Assembly (NCBI GenBank): GCA_034436045.1
Contig: DAOTVZ010000183.1
Location: forward strand, 1 to 28,941
DNA: 28,941 nucleotides
Source: H111-94 sp034436045
GTDB taxonomy: Bacteria; Chloroflexota; Ktedonobacteria; Ktedonobacterales; Ktedonobacteraceae
Reading direction: 5' to 3'
A program made the translations under genes and the position numbers. This document shows, piece by piece, positions 1 to 7,345 of the stretch (positions within the stretch are counted from its first letter, which is position 1; each line of letters begins with the position of its first letter). Under the pieces are notes generated by a model. That model was not told the origin of the DNA. It made no database searches and saw nothing but the letters and a program-made list of their open reading frames with translations.

Positions 1-203
1 TCTTCGGGCGCTTCATGCGCGCCGACAATGCTCGTGCCAGAGGGATCAACGGCACCGGCCTCGGTCTGTATCTCTCGCGCGAACTGGCACTCCAACATGG
101 TGGAGCGTTATGGTTCCAATCAACCGAAGGCGTTGGCTCAACCTTCTTCCTGACGTTGCCACTCGCCACTGAAACCGAACAGTCGCAAGATTCACCCCCA
201 TAA
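1..203 (+). CDS. Sensor histidine kinase, C-terminal end (partial)
   Basis: The reading frame is open from base 3 and stops at 201-203; the start lies outside the window. The visible 66 or so residues are the end of a HATPase_c domain: FGRFMRADNARARG is the F-box/ATP-lid region, GTGLGLYLSRELA is the G2 box, and HGGALWFQSTEGVGSTFFLTLPL is the closing strand pair of the fold. In this family the domain binds ATP and phosphorylates a conserved His in the dimerisation domain, which is not visible here, so the sensed signal and partner regulator cannot be named. The short hydrophilic tail after LPL is typical for a protein ending with this domain. No response regulator follows; the next structure is a strong hairpin at 229-261. 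Confidence 0.9.
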   Translation, partial: FGRFMRADNARARGINGTGLGLYLSRELALQHGGALWFQSTEGVGSTFFLTLPLATETEQSQDSPP

Positions 204-228
204 GGAGCCTTCTCAACTCCACAGAAAA

Positions 229-261
229 GCAGAGGCATGGCATATGTTTCCATGCCTCTGC
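229..261. terminator. Bidirectional hairpin terminator
   Basis: A perfect 12-bp stem (229-240 GCAGAGGCATGG with 250-261) and 9-base loop lies 25 bases after the histidine kinase stop. On the minus strand the stem is followed by TTTTC, making it a fair intrinsic terminator for leftward transcription; on the plus strand only CTGCATTTATT follows, so it is weaker there. Confidence 0.7.
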
Positions 262-351
262 CTGCATTTATTCCCTCACCACCCATGTTATCCGTGATGA
301 CCACCACCCCACCTCTGAGAACACGTTCCCGATGCCCGACTTCGTGCTCAC

Positions 352-555
352 CTACGCCGCATGCGGTCTGATCGGCTTCACAGACACCTCTTTGTTGACC
401 ATCGTGCCCGTCCAGGGAGTGCCCAGCAACGGGAGCAGATAGCGGTCTACACCATAGTAACCGGCGATACGCCAGGCCAGAATGAGGAAGAGCGCCAGCA
501 CGCCCAGGATGGGGTTCGTGCTCGTTTGTGTCGGATGGCTCGATCTCTTGTTTCA
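352..555 (-). pseudogene. Remnant of a DoxX/DoxD-like membrane protein C-terminus
   Basis: On the minus strand an open frame of 66 codons runs between an in-frame TGA (553-555) and TAG (352-354). It encodes a hydrophobic helix, PILGVLALFLILAWRIAG, followed by YYGVDRYLLPLLGTPW. The latter resembles the C-terminal end of DoxX/DoxD (thiosulfate:quinone oxidoreductase small subunit-like) proteins as I recall them. There is no ATG in this frame before the helix. An ATG in another frame (561-563, MSNETRDRAIRH) would reach the helix only through a frameshift. A decayed gene fragment is therefore the best reading. The alternative is a small membrane protein with an unusual start. The family assignment is from memory and only moderately sure. 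Confidence 0.35.
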
Positions 556-639
556 TTCGACATCCATAGCATATTGCCTGCTTATCACAACGCGATCATA
601 ACGAAGAGCAAAAAAATCACGTTTACATCACAGCAAGTT

Positions 640-1680
640 TTATGTCAGTACGTCATCCACATTCCGGCGAGGGGTGGATGGTACACGTGCACCATACGCA
701 GCATAGCCCAGGCGCAGCACAATTTGCGGATATTCGGCCATTTCCAGCACACGGCGCAAGGTCTGGCGCAGCGCCGGTATCTCTGTTGGCTGGCTAAAGA
801 AGGAGGCCCAGAGACCTGCAATGCGTGCATGAAGCAGGACATTCTCCAAAGCTATACCTGCCGTGAGCCAGTCAAACCAGGTATCGGCCACCGTCGCCAG
901 CACGGCCAGCACCGGCGGCTTGAGCGCATCCGCTTCATCCTGCGTCTGCTCCGTGTTCTCCACCAGCGTATGCAGATGATATTGACCGAGATAGGCGCTT
1001 ATATCGGCATGGCCCAGAGCGGAGATGGGGATACCATCGAGGCTGGGGCTTTCGTCCGCGTGAATCCACTGCGCCAGCTCCTGTCGATACTGTTGATCGG
1101 CCCACAACGCATGATCGGCACTCAGCACCAGATTGGCAAGCTCGACACGCTGTTCATCGTTGCGCACGACCGCCAGAGATGCACCAGCGTCACGCGCCAC
1201 CACTTCCAGACGCTGCACCACCCTCAATGGCACAGGGCGGCGCTGAAAGGCTTGCCGATTCGTGTGTCGCTGCAATAGTGCGAAGAATAGTTTGCGCTCT
1301 TCCTCACCGGGTTCCTCATTTGAACGTTCGACTTTCAGACGCGCAAGCAGATGCTGCGTGCCGGGATTTGTCGGTAGCTCCATCGTCCAGGAAAATTTGA
1401 AATAGCGCAAGGCCACCAGTAGATTTGCTAACGCAGCTCCACAACTCATGATCATCTCTCGCCCATGCGCATCGGCAACGGAGAGTATCCTTGTGTTGTC
1501 GGCATAGAGTTCAACACCAGCATCTTCGATATGAAAAAGCCAGGGTTGAGTATTATGTTTGGAGGGTGCCAGAATGGCATAATTCAGCAAGAAACGCAAC
1601 TGCTCCTTAAGAGAGCCATTGGCTGGAAAATCGCGCTCCGAAATATGCCAGGGATGAGAATGGGGATCGGAATGTTGCAT
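640..1680 (-). CDS. Acg family FMN-binding nitroreductase-like protein
   Basis: A 346-residue protein. Residues 36-50 read AILAPSKHNTQPWLF, the FMN-contact signature of the Acg branch of the nitroreductase superfamily (named for a mycobacterial dormancy-associated protein). Length fits the Acg group (about 320-350), which is a fused pair of nitroreductase half-domains in one chain rather than the usual 200-residue homodimer subunit. Later conserved blocks include RHTNRQAF and the hydrophobic segment TWFDWLTAGIALENVLLHA with LWASFFSQP. Family members bind FMN and have been linked to flavin sequestration or stress adaptation; the substrate cannot be read from sequence. The start is well placed: AAGGAG lies 6 bases upstream of the ATG. 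It stands alone, with no co-directional partner nearby. Confidence 0.8.
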   Translation of the reverse strand: MQHSDPHSHPWHISERDFPANGSLKEQLRFLLNYAILAPSKHNTQPWLFHIEDAGVELYADNTRILSVADAHGREMIMSCGAALANLLVALRYFKFSWTMELPTNPGTQHLLARLKVERSNEEPGEEERKLFFALLQRHTNRQAFQRRPVPLRVVQRLEVVARDAGASLAVVRNDEQRVELANLVLSADHALWADQQYRQELAQWIHADESPSLDGIPISALGHADISAYLGQYHLHTLVENTEQTQDEADALKPPVLAVLATVADTWFDWLTAGIALENVLLHARIAGLWASFFSQPTEIPALRQTLRRVLEMAEYPQIVLRLGYAAYGARVPSTPRRNVDDVLT

Positions 1681-1833
1681 TGCAAGCTCCTTATAGACTT
1701 CTAGCCACGTATGCCATTGTATAGACCTTAGCGACGAGAAATCACAGGAGCATCACAATACCGTGTCAGCATTTCACAAATATCTCACAGACAGCGAGCG
1801 TGCTAATGGACTTTTCCGACCGCAAGCGGCTAT

Positions 1834-1861
1834 CCCGTAGGGACGGTGGTGCTCCCGTCCC
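1834..1861. repeat. Short palindromic interspersed repeat, possible hmgA terminator
   Basis: CCCGTAGGGACGG (1834-1846) and CCGTCCC (1855-1861) form a 7-bp GC stem with 8-base loop, 14 bases beyond the hmgA stop. There is no U tract on the minus strand, so termination is uncertain. The opening CCCGTAGGG followed by a palindrome matches the start of the repeat block at 6491, suggesting one dispersed repeat family. Confidence 0.5.
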
Positions 1862-1875
1862 CACAGAAATGGATA

Positions 1876-3036
1876 TTATGCGAGCCAGCTATACGGGTAG
1901 GTGGCGTCGTCGAAGGCGCGGGCGGCGGTGGTGAACTTGAGCGGATAGAAAGTATCGACCATCACCGCCAGTTCGTCGGTGCGTTCGGCCCCCAGGCTCT
2001 TCTCGACCACGCCGGGCTGTGGCCCATGCGGAATGCCGCGCGGGTGTAGCGTGATCGACGAACGCTCGACGCCGCGCCGACTACCAAAATTGCCGTTGAC
2101 GTAGTAGATCATCTCGTCGCTATCGATGTTGCTGTGATTATAAGGCACAGGGATCGAGAGCGGATGATAGTCTAGCTTACGTGGCACGAACGAGCAGACC
2201 ACGAAGTTCGGCCCCTGGAAGGTCTGATGCACGGGCGGTGGCTGGTGGATACGCCCGGTAATCGGCTCAAAATCGCCGATATTGAAAATCCAGGGGTACT
2301 CGTAGCCGTCCCAGCCCACGACGTTGCAGGGATGAAAGTCATAGAAGTAGCTGGTGATGCGATTGCCGACTTTCAGGCGCACCTCGAACTCGCCGCGCTC
2401 GGTATGCGTCTCCAGTTCTTCGGGACGACGAATGTCGCGTTCGCAATAGGGTGAATGCTCCAGCATCTGCCCGTACTTATTGAGATAGCGGCTCGGCGGC
2501 TCGATGGTGCCGTGTGCCTCGATGGTTAGGAAACGGTTCTCCGCGCTATCGTTGGCGAGGCGGAATCGATAGGTGGTGCCGCGCGGAATGACGATATAGT
2601 CGCCCTCGTGATAGGGCAACAGGCCGAAGTTGGTTTCGACGATGCCATGCCCATCGTGGACAAAGTACACCTCGTCACATTCGCCATTGCGATAAAAGTA
2701 GTTCATCGACTCAGTTGGGCGCACCACGCCAATGGCCACGTCATGGTTAAACATCAAGACCTGACGGCCCAGCACAGGATCGCCGCCGGGCGGGAGTGGA
2801 TTGGTCTTGAGATGTACATGGCGCTGCTGACCTAAATCCCACTCTTCATACTTCACATCCGCGAAATGCTGGATGTTCTTCACGCGCGTGGGCGGATAGT
2901 GATAGTAGAGAATGGAGTAGTTGCCAGAAAAGCCTTCGGTGCCAAAGAGTTCCTCGGCATAGAGTTCTCCATCCGGCTTGCGGAACTGCGTATGCCGTTT
3001 TGGCGGTATCTGACCTAAACGGTGGTAGCTAGGCAT
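1876..3036 (-). CDS. hmgA: Homogentisate 1,2-dioxygenase
   Basis: A 386-residue ring-cleaving dioxygenase converting homogentisate to maleylacetoacetate in tyrosine and phenylalanine breakdown. It opens with MPSYHRLGQIPPKRHTQFRK. It carries two cupin halves: DEVYFVHDGHGIVETNFG (about 121-138) and the catalytic half with NHSNIDSDEMIYYVNGNFG (300-318) and IPHGPQPG (335-342). H301, E308 and H337 are the likely Fe(II) ligands by comparison with the human enzyme. The frame continues 12 codons upstream, but ATG 3036 is preferred because GAGGAGAG precedes it at the right distance and the protein then begins as family members do. It is the last gene of the hppD-fah-hmgA operon, 37 bases after fah. 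Confidence 0.95.
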   Translation of the reverse strand: MPSYHRLGQIPPKRHTQFRKPDGELYAEELFGTEGFSGNYSILYYHYPPTRVKNIQHFADVKYEEWDLGQQRHVHLKTNPLPPGGDPVLGRQVLMFNHDVAIGVVRPTESMNYFYRNGECDEVYFVHDGHGIVETNFGLLPYHEGDYIVIPRGTTYRFRLANDSAENRFLTIEAHGTIEPPSRYLNKYGQMLEHSPYCERDIRRPEELETHTERGEFEVRLKVGNRITSYFYDFHPCNVVGWDGYEYPWIFNIGDFEPITGRIHQPPPVHQTFQGPNFVVCSFVPRKLDYHPLSIPVPYNHSNIDSDEMIYYVNGNFGSRRGVERSSITLHPRGIPHGPQPGVVEKSLGAERTDELAVMVDTFYPLKFTTAARAFDDATYPYSWLA

Positions 3037-3073
3037 AGATGATCTCTCCTCATTGAGATGGGTAACTCCCAAT

Positions 3074-4063
3074 TTATACTATCCTGTTACGCAATACGCC
3101 AATACCATCAATCTCTAGCTCGATGACATCGCCGCGCTGAAACCAGGGGTGTACCTCGGTACCCAGTTCCAGCAAACAGCCGGTGCCGACGGTGCCGGAG
3201 CCAAGCACATCGCCGGGGCGCAAACGCGCGTTGCGCGAGGCCCACGCGATCATCTGCGGGAAGCTGTAATAAATCTGATTGAAGTTGCCGCGCGAAATCT
3301 CCTTACCGTTGACCCGCGCCAGCATCGTCATATCATACCGTTCGCTCGCACCACTGCCGCTGCGCCGTCCGGCCAGTTCATCGGATGTGACCAGCCAGGG
3401 GCCAAGCGAGGTGGCGAAGTCTTTGCCCTTGCCCGGCCCCAGATTGAGCTTCATATCTTTGCGCTGAAAATCGCGTGCGCTCCAATCGTTCATGATAGTG
3501 TAGCCTGCGATGTAGTCGGCGGCCTCTTCGACCGGAATGTTCTTGCCCTCGCGTCCGATCACGCAGGCGATCTCCAACTCGATATCCAGTTCATTGCTGC
3601 CGACCGGGTAGGGCACGTCCTGGTCGGGGCCGTAAATCTCGCTGGTGTTGGAGAAGTAGAAGGTGGGGATTTCGTACCACTCAGGGATCATGCCCAGGCC
3701 ACGTTTGGCACGCGCACTCTTCACATGCTGCTCAAAGGCGTAGAAGTCGCGCAGCGTAGGCGGCTCAGGAATGGGGGCTAAGAGCGTGACCTCGCTCAGC
3801 AGATACTCGCGTGGCTCAACGCCCTCGATCTCAGCGATGGTTGAGGGCAGTTCCGGGGGCTGCATGGGCAGACCCCCGGTCGCCACAGGAATATACTCTT
3901 TACCCACATCCCCAGGCGTGCGCGCCTCACGAGCTTTGCGCAAACCATCGGGGTCTTGCAACAGTTCAAGCAGCGATGGATACGGCAAGGCTAACACGCG
4001 GTCTCCCCGCAGCACACCGGCATAAGTCGTGTGATCGCTCGTCTGGAATGTGACTAATCGCAT
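3074..4063 (-). CDS. Fumarylacetoacetate hydrolase family protein
   Basis: A 329-residue FAH-family enzyme, most likely fumarylacetoacetase, which splits fumarylacetoacetate to fumarate and acetoacetate. Family metal-site residues can be traced: D106 in RDFYAFEQHVK, E162 and E164 in ELDIELEIACVIG, and D193 in GYTIMNDWSARDFQ. H113 corresponds to the catalytic His. The glycine-rich LGPGKGKDFATSLGPWLVT block is also typical. The ATG overlaps the hppD stop (TAATG, sharing the A at 4063), which implies translational coupling. FAH-family members act on several diketo acids, but position between hppD and hmgA makes the tyrosine-pathway role strong. No maleylacetoacetate isomerase gene lies in the window. 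Confidence 0.92.
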   Translation of the reverse strand: MRLVTFQTSDHTTYAGVLRGDRVLALPYPSLLELLQDPDGLRKAREARTPGDVGKEYIPVATGGLPMQPPELPSTIAEIEGVEPREYLLSEVTLLAPIPEPPTLRDFYAFEQHVKSARAKRGLGMIPEWYEIPTFYFSNTSEIYGPDQDVPYPVGSNELDIELEIACVIGREGKNIPVEEAADYIAGYTIMNDWSARDFQRKDMKLNLGPGKGKDFATSLGPWLVTSDELAGRRSGSGASERYDMTMLARVNGKEISRGNFNQIYYSFPQMIAWASRNARLRPGDVLGSGTVGTGCLLELGTEVHPWFQRGDVIELEIDGIGVLRNRIV

Positions 4064-5163
4064 TATAGATTTCCTCGCAACGCCTGCTCGCGCTCCAGCG
4101 CCTCGAACAAAGCCTTAAAGTTGCCTTCCCCAAAGCCTCGCGCTCCCTTACGTTGAATCACCTCAAAGAAGACAGTGGGGCGATTGACGACCGGTTTGGA
4201 GAAGATTTGCAGCAGGTAGCCATCTTCGTCATGATCGACCAGGATATCCAGCTCTTCAATCTGCTTGATATCCTCATCGATATGGCCAACACGATCTAGC
4301 AACCCATCATAGTAGGTAGACGGTGCCCTGAGAAACTCAACGCCGCGTGCCTTTAATTCGCGCACCGTGCTAAGGATGTCATCGGTGAGCAGCGCGAGAT
4401 GCTGAACGCCGGGGCCATAGTAGAACTCCAGATATTCCTGAATCTGCGACTTCTTTTTGCCGGGGGCCGGCTCGTTGATGGGCAGCTTGATACGCCCGCT
4501 GCCATTCTGCATGACCTTCGACATCAGTGCGGAATACTCGGTGCTAATGGCGCGATCATCGAAGTGGATGAGTTGCGTGAAACCCAGTACGCGCTCGTAG
4601 AAGGCCACCCATTCGTTCATCTTGCCCAGTTCGACGTTGCCGACCACGTGATCAATACCGGCCAGACCAGCGGGACGAGCGCGTCGCGGTTGACCGGAGA
4701 TGGGCTGATAGCCGGGGAGGAACACGCCCTGGTAGTCCTGACGTTCGACAAAGGTATGGATGGTATCGCCATAGGTGGCAATGGAGGCCAGTTTAACGAC
4801 CCCATGGTCATCTTTAAAGGTCTGTGGCTCACGAACACCGCGCGCGCCCCGGCTGGTAGCCTCGCGGTACGCACGCTCGGCATCATCCACGCGGAACGCC
4901 ACATCCTTAACCCCGTCGCCGTGCAGTTTGACATGCTCGGCAATCTCTCCATTGGGCAGATAGGTCGAGGTCAGCACCAGGCGAATATTGCCCTGCTCTA
5001 ATACGTAGCTGCTGCGATCTCGTACACCGGTCTCTAAGCCTGCATAGGCAATGGGGACAAAGCCCCAGGCATTGCTGAAGTAGTAAGCGGCCTGCATGGC
5101 ATCGCCAACATAGAACTCGGTGTAGTCAAAGTTCTGTATTGGCATGAAGTCCTGTTCTGGCAT
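4063..5163 (-). CDS. hppD: 4-hydroxyphenylpyruvate dioxygenase
   Basis: A 366-residue non-haem iron dioxygenase making homogentisate from 4-hydroxyphenylpyruvate. It has two vicinal-oxygen-chelate halves. The catalytic C-terminal half carries the expected metal ligands: H172 in GIDHVVGNV, H255 in GPGVQHLALLTDDI and E334 in VFFEVIQRKGARGFGEGNFKALFEA. That last block is a family signature leading to the C-terminal lid helix (FEALEREQ). The frame is open further upstream, but ATG 5163 is chosen because AAAGGAG sits 7 bases before it and MPIQNFDYTEFYVGDA then matches the family N-terminus. First gene of the operon; the promoter and framing inverted repeat are at 5222-5275. Confidence 0.95.
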   Translation of the reverse strand: MPEQDFMPIQNFDYTEFYVGDAMQAAYYFSNAWGFVPIAYAGLETGVRDRSSYVLEQGNIRLVLTSTYLPNGEIAEHVKLHGDGVKDVAFRVDDAERAYREATSRGARGVREPQTFKDDHGVVKLASIATYGDTIHTFVERQDYQGVFLPGYQPISGQPRRARPAGLAGIDHVVGNVELGKMNEWVAFYERVLGFTQLIHFDDRAISTEYSALMSKVMQNGSGRIKLPINEPAPGKKKSQIQEYLEFYYGPGVQHLALLTDDILSTVRELKARGVEFLRAPSTYYDGLLDRVGHIDEDIKQIEELDILVDHDEDGYLLQIFSKPVVNRPTVFFEVIQRKGARGFGEGNFKALFEALEREQALRGNL

Positions 5164-5221
5164 GGTGAAACTCCTTTGTTTCTTGACAACAACAGTTAAG
5201 ATAGTTGGGATGCATTTTGTT

Positions 5222-5275
5222 GGTGCCTCTGACATTATATGCAACCCTGCCTTCCCGCTGCAAGTCAAAGGCACC
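5222..5275 (-). promoter_or_regulatory. hppD operon promoter framed by an inverted repeat
   Basis: On the minus strand TTGCAG (5258-5263), an 18-base spacer and TATAAT (5234-5239) form a good sigma-70-type promoter about 70 bases before the hppD ATG. Arms GGTGCCTCTGAC (5222-5233) and GTCAAAGGCACC (5264-5275) are inverted copies matching at 11 of 12 positions. They abut the -10 and the -35 exactly, with centres 42 bases apart. This arrangement suggests a two-site operator for a regulator of tyrosine catabolism; the regulator itself is not identified. Confidence 0.6.
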
Positions 5276-5561
5276 GTCATTATAATCTATGAGATAAGGT
5301 GAAAGCATACAAGCGTTAAAAATAGCAATAACTAGAAAAGTGGTAATCGTGCAGATAGATACGAGCGGATTCTATGTCTCCCTTTCCACATCTCTAAAAA
5401 TGATTTGAAAACAAGAGGTTCGCTGCGTTCTAGTCAATGGAAGCAGAATAATCACTGCTGTATCCTGCAATGCATATTCGCAACCGCACAGAAGTATGCT
5501 ATGATAGCACCGGGCAAACACGGCATTCATATTTATTTATAGTTAAGAGGAGGCCAGGAAC
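5276..5561. other. Divergent intergenic region hppD / Yip1-like gene
   Basis: Between the hppD promoter and the next gene no coding region is supported. A second TATAAT on the minus strand lies near 5278-5284 without a convincing -35. The rightward promoter is at 5477-5505. The rest is AT-rich and featureless to my reading. Confidence 0.5.
5477..5505 (+). promoter_or_regulatory. Promoter of the Yip1-like gene
   Basis: TTCGCA (5477-5482), 17-base spacer, TATGAT (5500-5505) preceded by TGC, an extended -10. The 9-mer TGCTATGAT recurs in the promoters at 7254 and 15676. The 5' leader would be about 50 bases, ending in the ribosome site AAGAGGAGG. Confidence 0.6.
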
Positions 5562-6497
5562 ATGTCTCAAGACCCGAACGCAAATTACGGTTCTGACCCA
5601 CACAATCCTTACGGCTCTGACCCACAGAATCCCTACAACCCGCCCGCTAATCCCTATGGCCCGACGCCAACAGACCCATACAGCACAGGCGGCACGGGCA
5701 CGCCCGGCATGCCACCTTCACCGCCGCCCTATCCCCCCACACCGTACCCACCGGCAACGCCTTATCCACCAGTGTATCCTAATCAGCCGGGCTACGGCTA
5801 TCCGTCGCCCAACCAGGGCTACGGCTACAATCCGCCACCAACCTCACCACTGCCACTGGGACAGGCCATCCGCGAACTGCCGCAGCAGTACTGGCGCGTT
5901 TTGAGCAAACCGTCGGCGCAAACGATAGCGCAGGAGATTGGTAAAGCTGATTGGGGCATCGTGTGGGTAGAAATTATCGGCTACGCCATTCTGGGTGCGC
6001 TCCTTTATGCGCTGGGCTTCCGCCTCAATCCTGCATTTAGTCAGCTCAACACTCTGTCCACGCCCAATAACCCGGTCAATGTCGCAATGATACAGAATAT
6101 TATGACCGGCTTCGCATTCAGCATGGTTATCTGGATTCCCATCGGTCTCTTTATCGGCGTTGGCATCTACTACCTGATCGCTAAGGCGTTTCACGGTGAG
6201 GGAACATTTTTGCAGCAGATGTACGGAACATTGCTCATTACGGTTCCCATCGGCCTGCTTTCATTCTTGTTAAATATCATTCCGGTGGTAGGCAGCCTGG
6301 CTGTCTTCGCGCTGAGCATTTACGCCATCGTGCTGAACATCTTTATGCTGATGGCCGTTCATCGCTTCAGCGGTGGTCGGGCCACGCTGGTATACTTCAT
6401 CCCGGTGATCGTCATAATTCTGTTAGCCTGCATTTTCAGTTTCATTCTTGCCGGGGTGATTGTCAACGCCTTACACAGCATATATTCTCACCCGTAG
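5562..6497 (+). CDS. Pro/Tyr-rich Yip1-like membrane protein
   Basis: 311 residues. Residues 1-98 are a low-complexity cytosolic-type tail built of repeated NPYGSDP, NPYNPP and PYPP units. The remainder has five hydrophobic segments, about 132-152, 182-207, 222-241, 243-266 and 276-301, with a polar HGEGTFLQQMYGTLL loop. This layout and the loop resemble the bacterial Yip1/DUF1282-type membrane domain, whose biochemical role is unknown. Start: AAGAGGAGG is 8 bases upstream of ATG. The Pro/Tyr-rich tail is of the type seen on many Chloroflexi and actinobacterial membrane proteins and may bind partners or be phosphorylated, which is speculation. The TAG stop falls inside the first arm of the repeat block at 6491. 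Confidence 0.7.
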   Translation: MSQDPNANYGSDPHNPYGSDPQNPYNPPANPYGPTPTDPYSTGGTGTPGMPPSPPPYPPTPYPPATPYPPVYPNQPGYGYPSPNQGYGYNPPPTSPLPLGQAIRELPQQYWRVLSKPSAQTIAQEIGKADWGIVWVEIIGYAILGALLYALGFRLNPAFSQLNTLSTPNNPVNVAMIQNIMTGFAFSMVIWIPIGLFIGVGIYYLIAKAFHGEGTFLQQMYGTLLITVPIGLLSFLLNIIPVVGSLAVFALSIYAIVLNIFMLMAVHRFSGGRATLVYFIPVIVIILLACIFSFILAGVIVNALHSIYSHP

Positions 6498-7107
6498 GGG
6501 CGTGATTCATCACGCCCTGTGAGCGGCCCGATGGGCAAACAGGGCATTATGAAACAGGCATGAGAGCAACGTGGCGGACGAGCAAGAAGAGATAAATCAG
6601 GCATGAGAGCAACGTGGCGGACGAGCAAGAAGAGATAAATCAGGCATGAGAGCGGCGTGACGGACGAGCCAGGAGAGATAGATCAGGCATGAGAGCGGCG
6701 TGGCGGACGAGCCAGGAGAGATAAATCAGGCATGAGAGCGGCGTGGCGGACGAGCAGGGCGTGATGAATCACGCCCCTACGGGATGGTGCCTTTGCCGGT
6801 TTCTTTGGAAAAATTTCTTCATCACGCCCTGTGAGCGGCCCGATGGGCAAACAGGGCATTATGAAACAGGCATGAGAGCAACGTGGCGGACGAGCCAGGA
6901 GAGATAGATCAGGCATGAGAGCAACGTGGCGGACGAGCAGGGCGTGATGAATCACGCCCCTACGGGATGGTGCCTTTGCCGGTTTCGTTTGAAAAATTTC
7001 ATCATCACGCCCTGGAAACGTGTCGAGAGGCAAACAGGGCATTATGAAACAGGCATGAGAGCAACGTGGCGGACGAGCAGGGCGTGATGAATCACGCCCC
7101 TACGAGA
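6491..7107. repeat. Nested palindromic/tandem repeat block (three composite units)
   Basis: Three related composites occur head to tail. Unit 1 (6491-6783) is bounded by perfect 29-bp inverted repeats (6491-6519 and 6755-6783), each arm itself palindromic (GGGCGTGAT..ATCACGCCC). It holds five copies of a 43-bp tandem repeat starting CAGGCATGAGAGC at 6555, 6598, 6641, 6684 and 6727, the last cut to 29 bases. Unit 2 (about 6820-6963) has two copies (6867, 6910) and unit 3 (about 7003-7107) one (7050). Units 1 and 2 share the tail ATGGTGCCTTTGCCGGTTTC, which is diverged after unit 3. The period of 43 is not a multiple of three and no ribosome site is seen, so the block is non-coding. Confidence 0.85.
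6555..6755 (+). repeat. 43-bp tandem repeat, five copies
   Basis: Direct repeat inside unit 1 of the larger block. Copies begin with CAGGCATGAGAGC and contain GTGGCGGACGAGC. The first two have AACGTGG and end AAGAAGAGATAAAT. Later copies have GGCGTG and a CAGGAGAGATARAT ending. The gradient of variants suggests stepwise duplication. Confidence 0.85.
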
Positions 7108-7253
7108 TGGTACCATGATCGATTTTGTTTGAAAAATCTATCATTACGTTTTTCTGATCTACTCCATCATGCACACCATGCCTCAGTCCTATCTGTCTCT
7201 CTGGCATGGATAGGCCGATATTCTCAAGATTTGTTCAAGGCCGCTTGCAGGAA

Positions 7254-7282
7254 TAGACAGCGCGCCGTCACCATGCTATGAT
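7254..7282 (+). promoter_or_regulatory. Promoter of the kinase-WD40 gene
   Basis: TAGACA (7254-7259), 17-base spacer and TATGAT (7277-7282) with an extended TGC give the best sigma-70-type promoter in the window, about 60 bases before the GTG start. Confidence 0.7.
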
Positions 7283-7345
7283 GAGCAACGGCAAGATCAG
7301 ATTGTCGTCTAGAAGCGAGACTGTAAGGGATAAAGAGGCAAACAT

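Noticed and set aside
361..1278. Long plus-strand ORF (305 residues)
   Set aside because: Antisense of the Acg-type gene; composition is His/Arg/Gln-rich with no domain, and no ribosome site.
3149..3781. 210-residue plus-strand ORF
   Set aside because: Exact antisense of the FAH-family gene, with no recognisable motifs.
4399..5001. 200-residue plus-strand ORF
   Set aside because: Antisense of hppD; the real gene has full catalytic motifs on the other strand.
6683..7042. 119-residue minus-strand ORF with internal protein repeat
   Set aside because: It lies wholly within the nested repeat block; the repetition comes from DNA repeats with a period not divisible by three over its length and no ribosome site.
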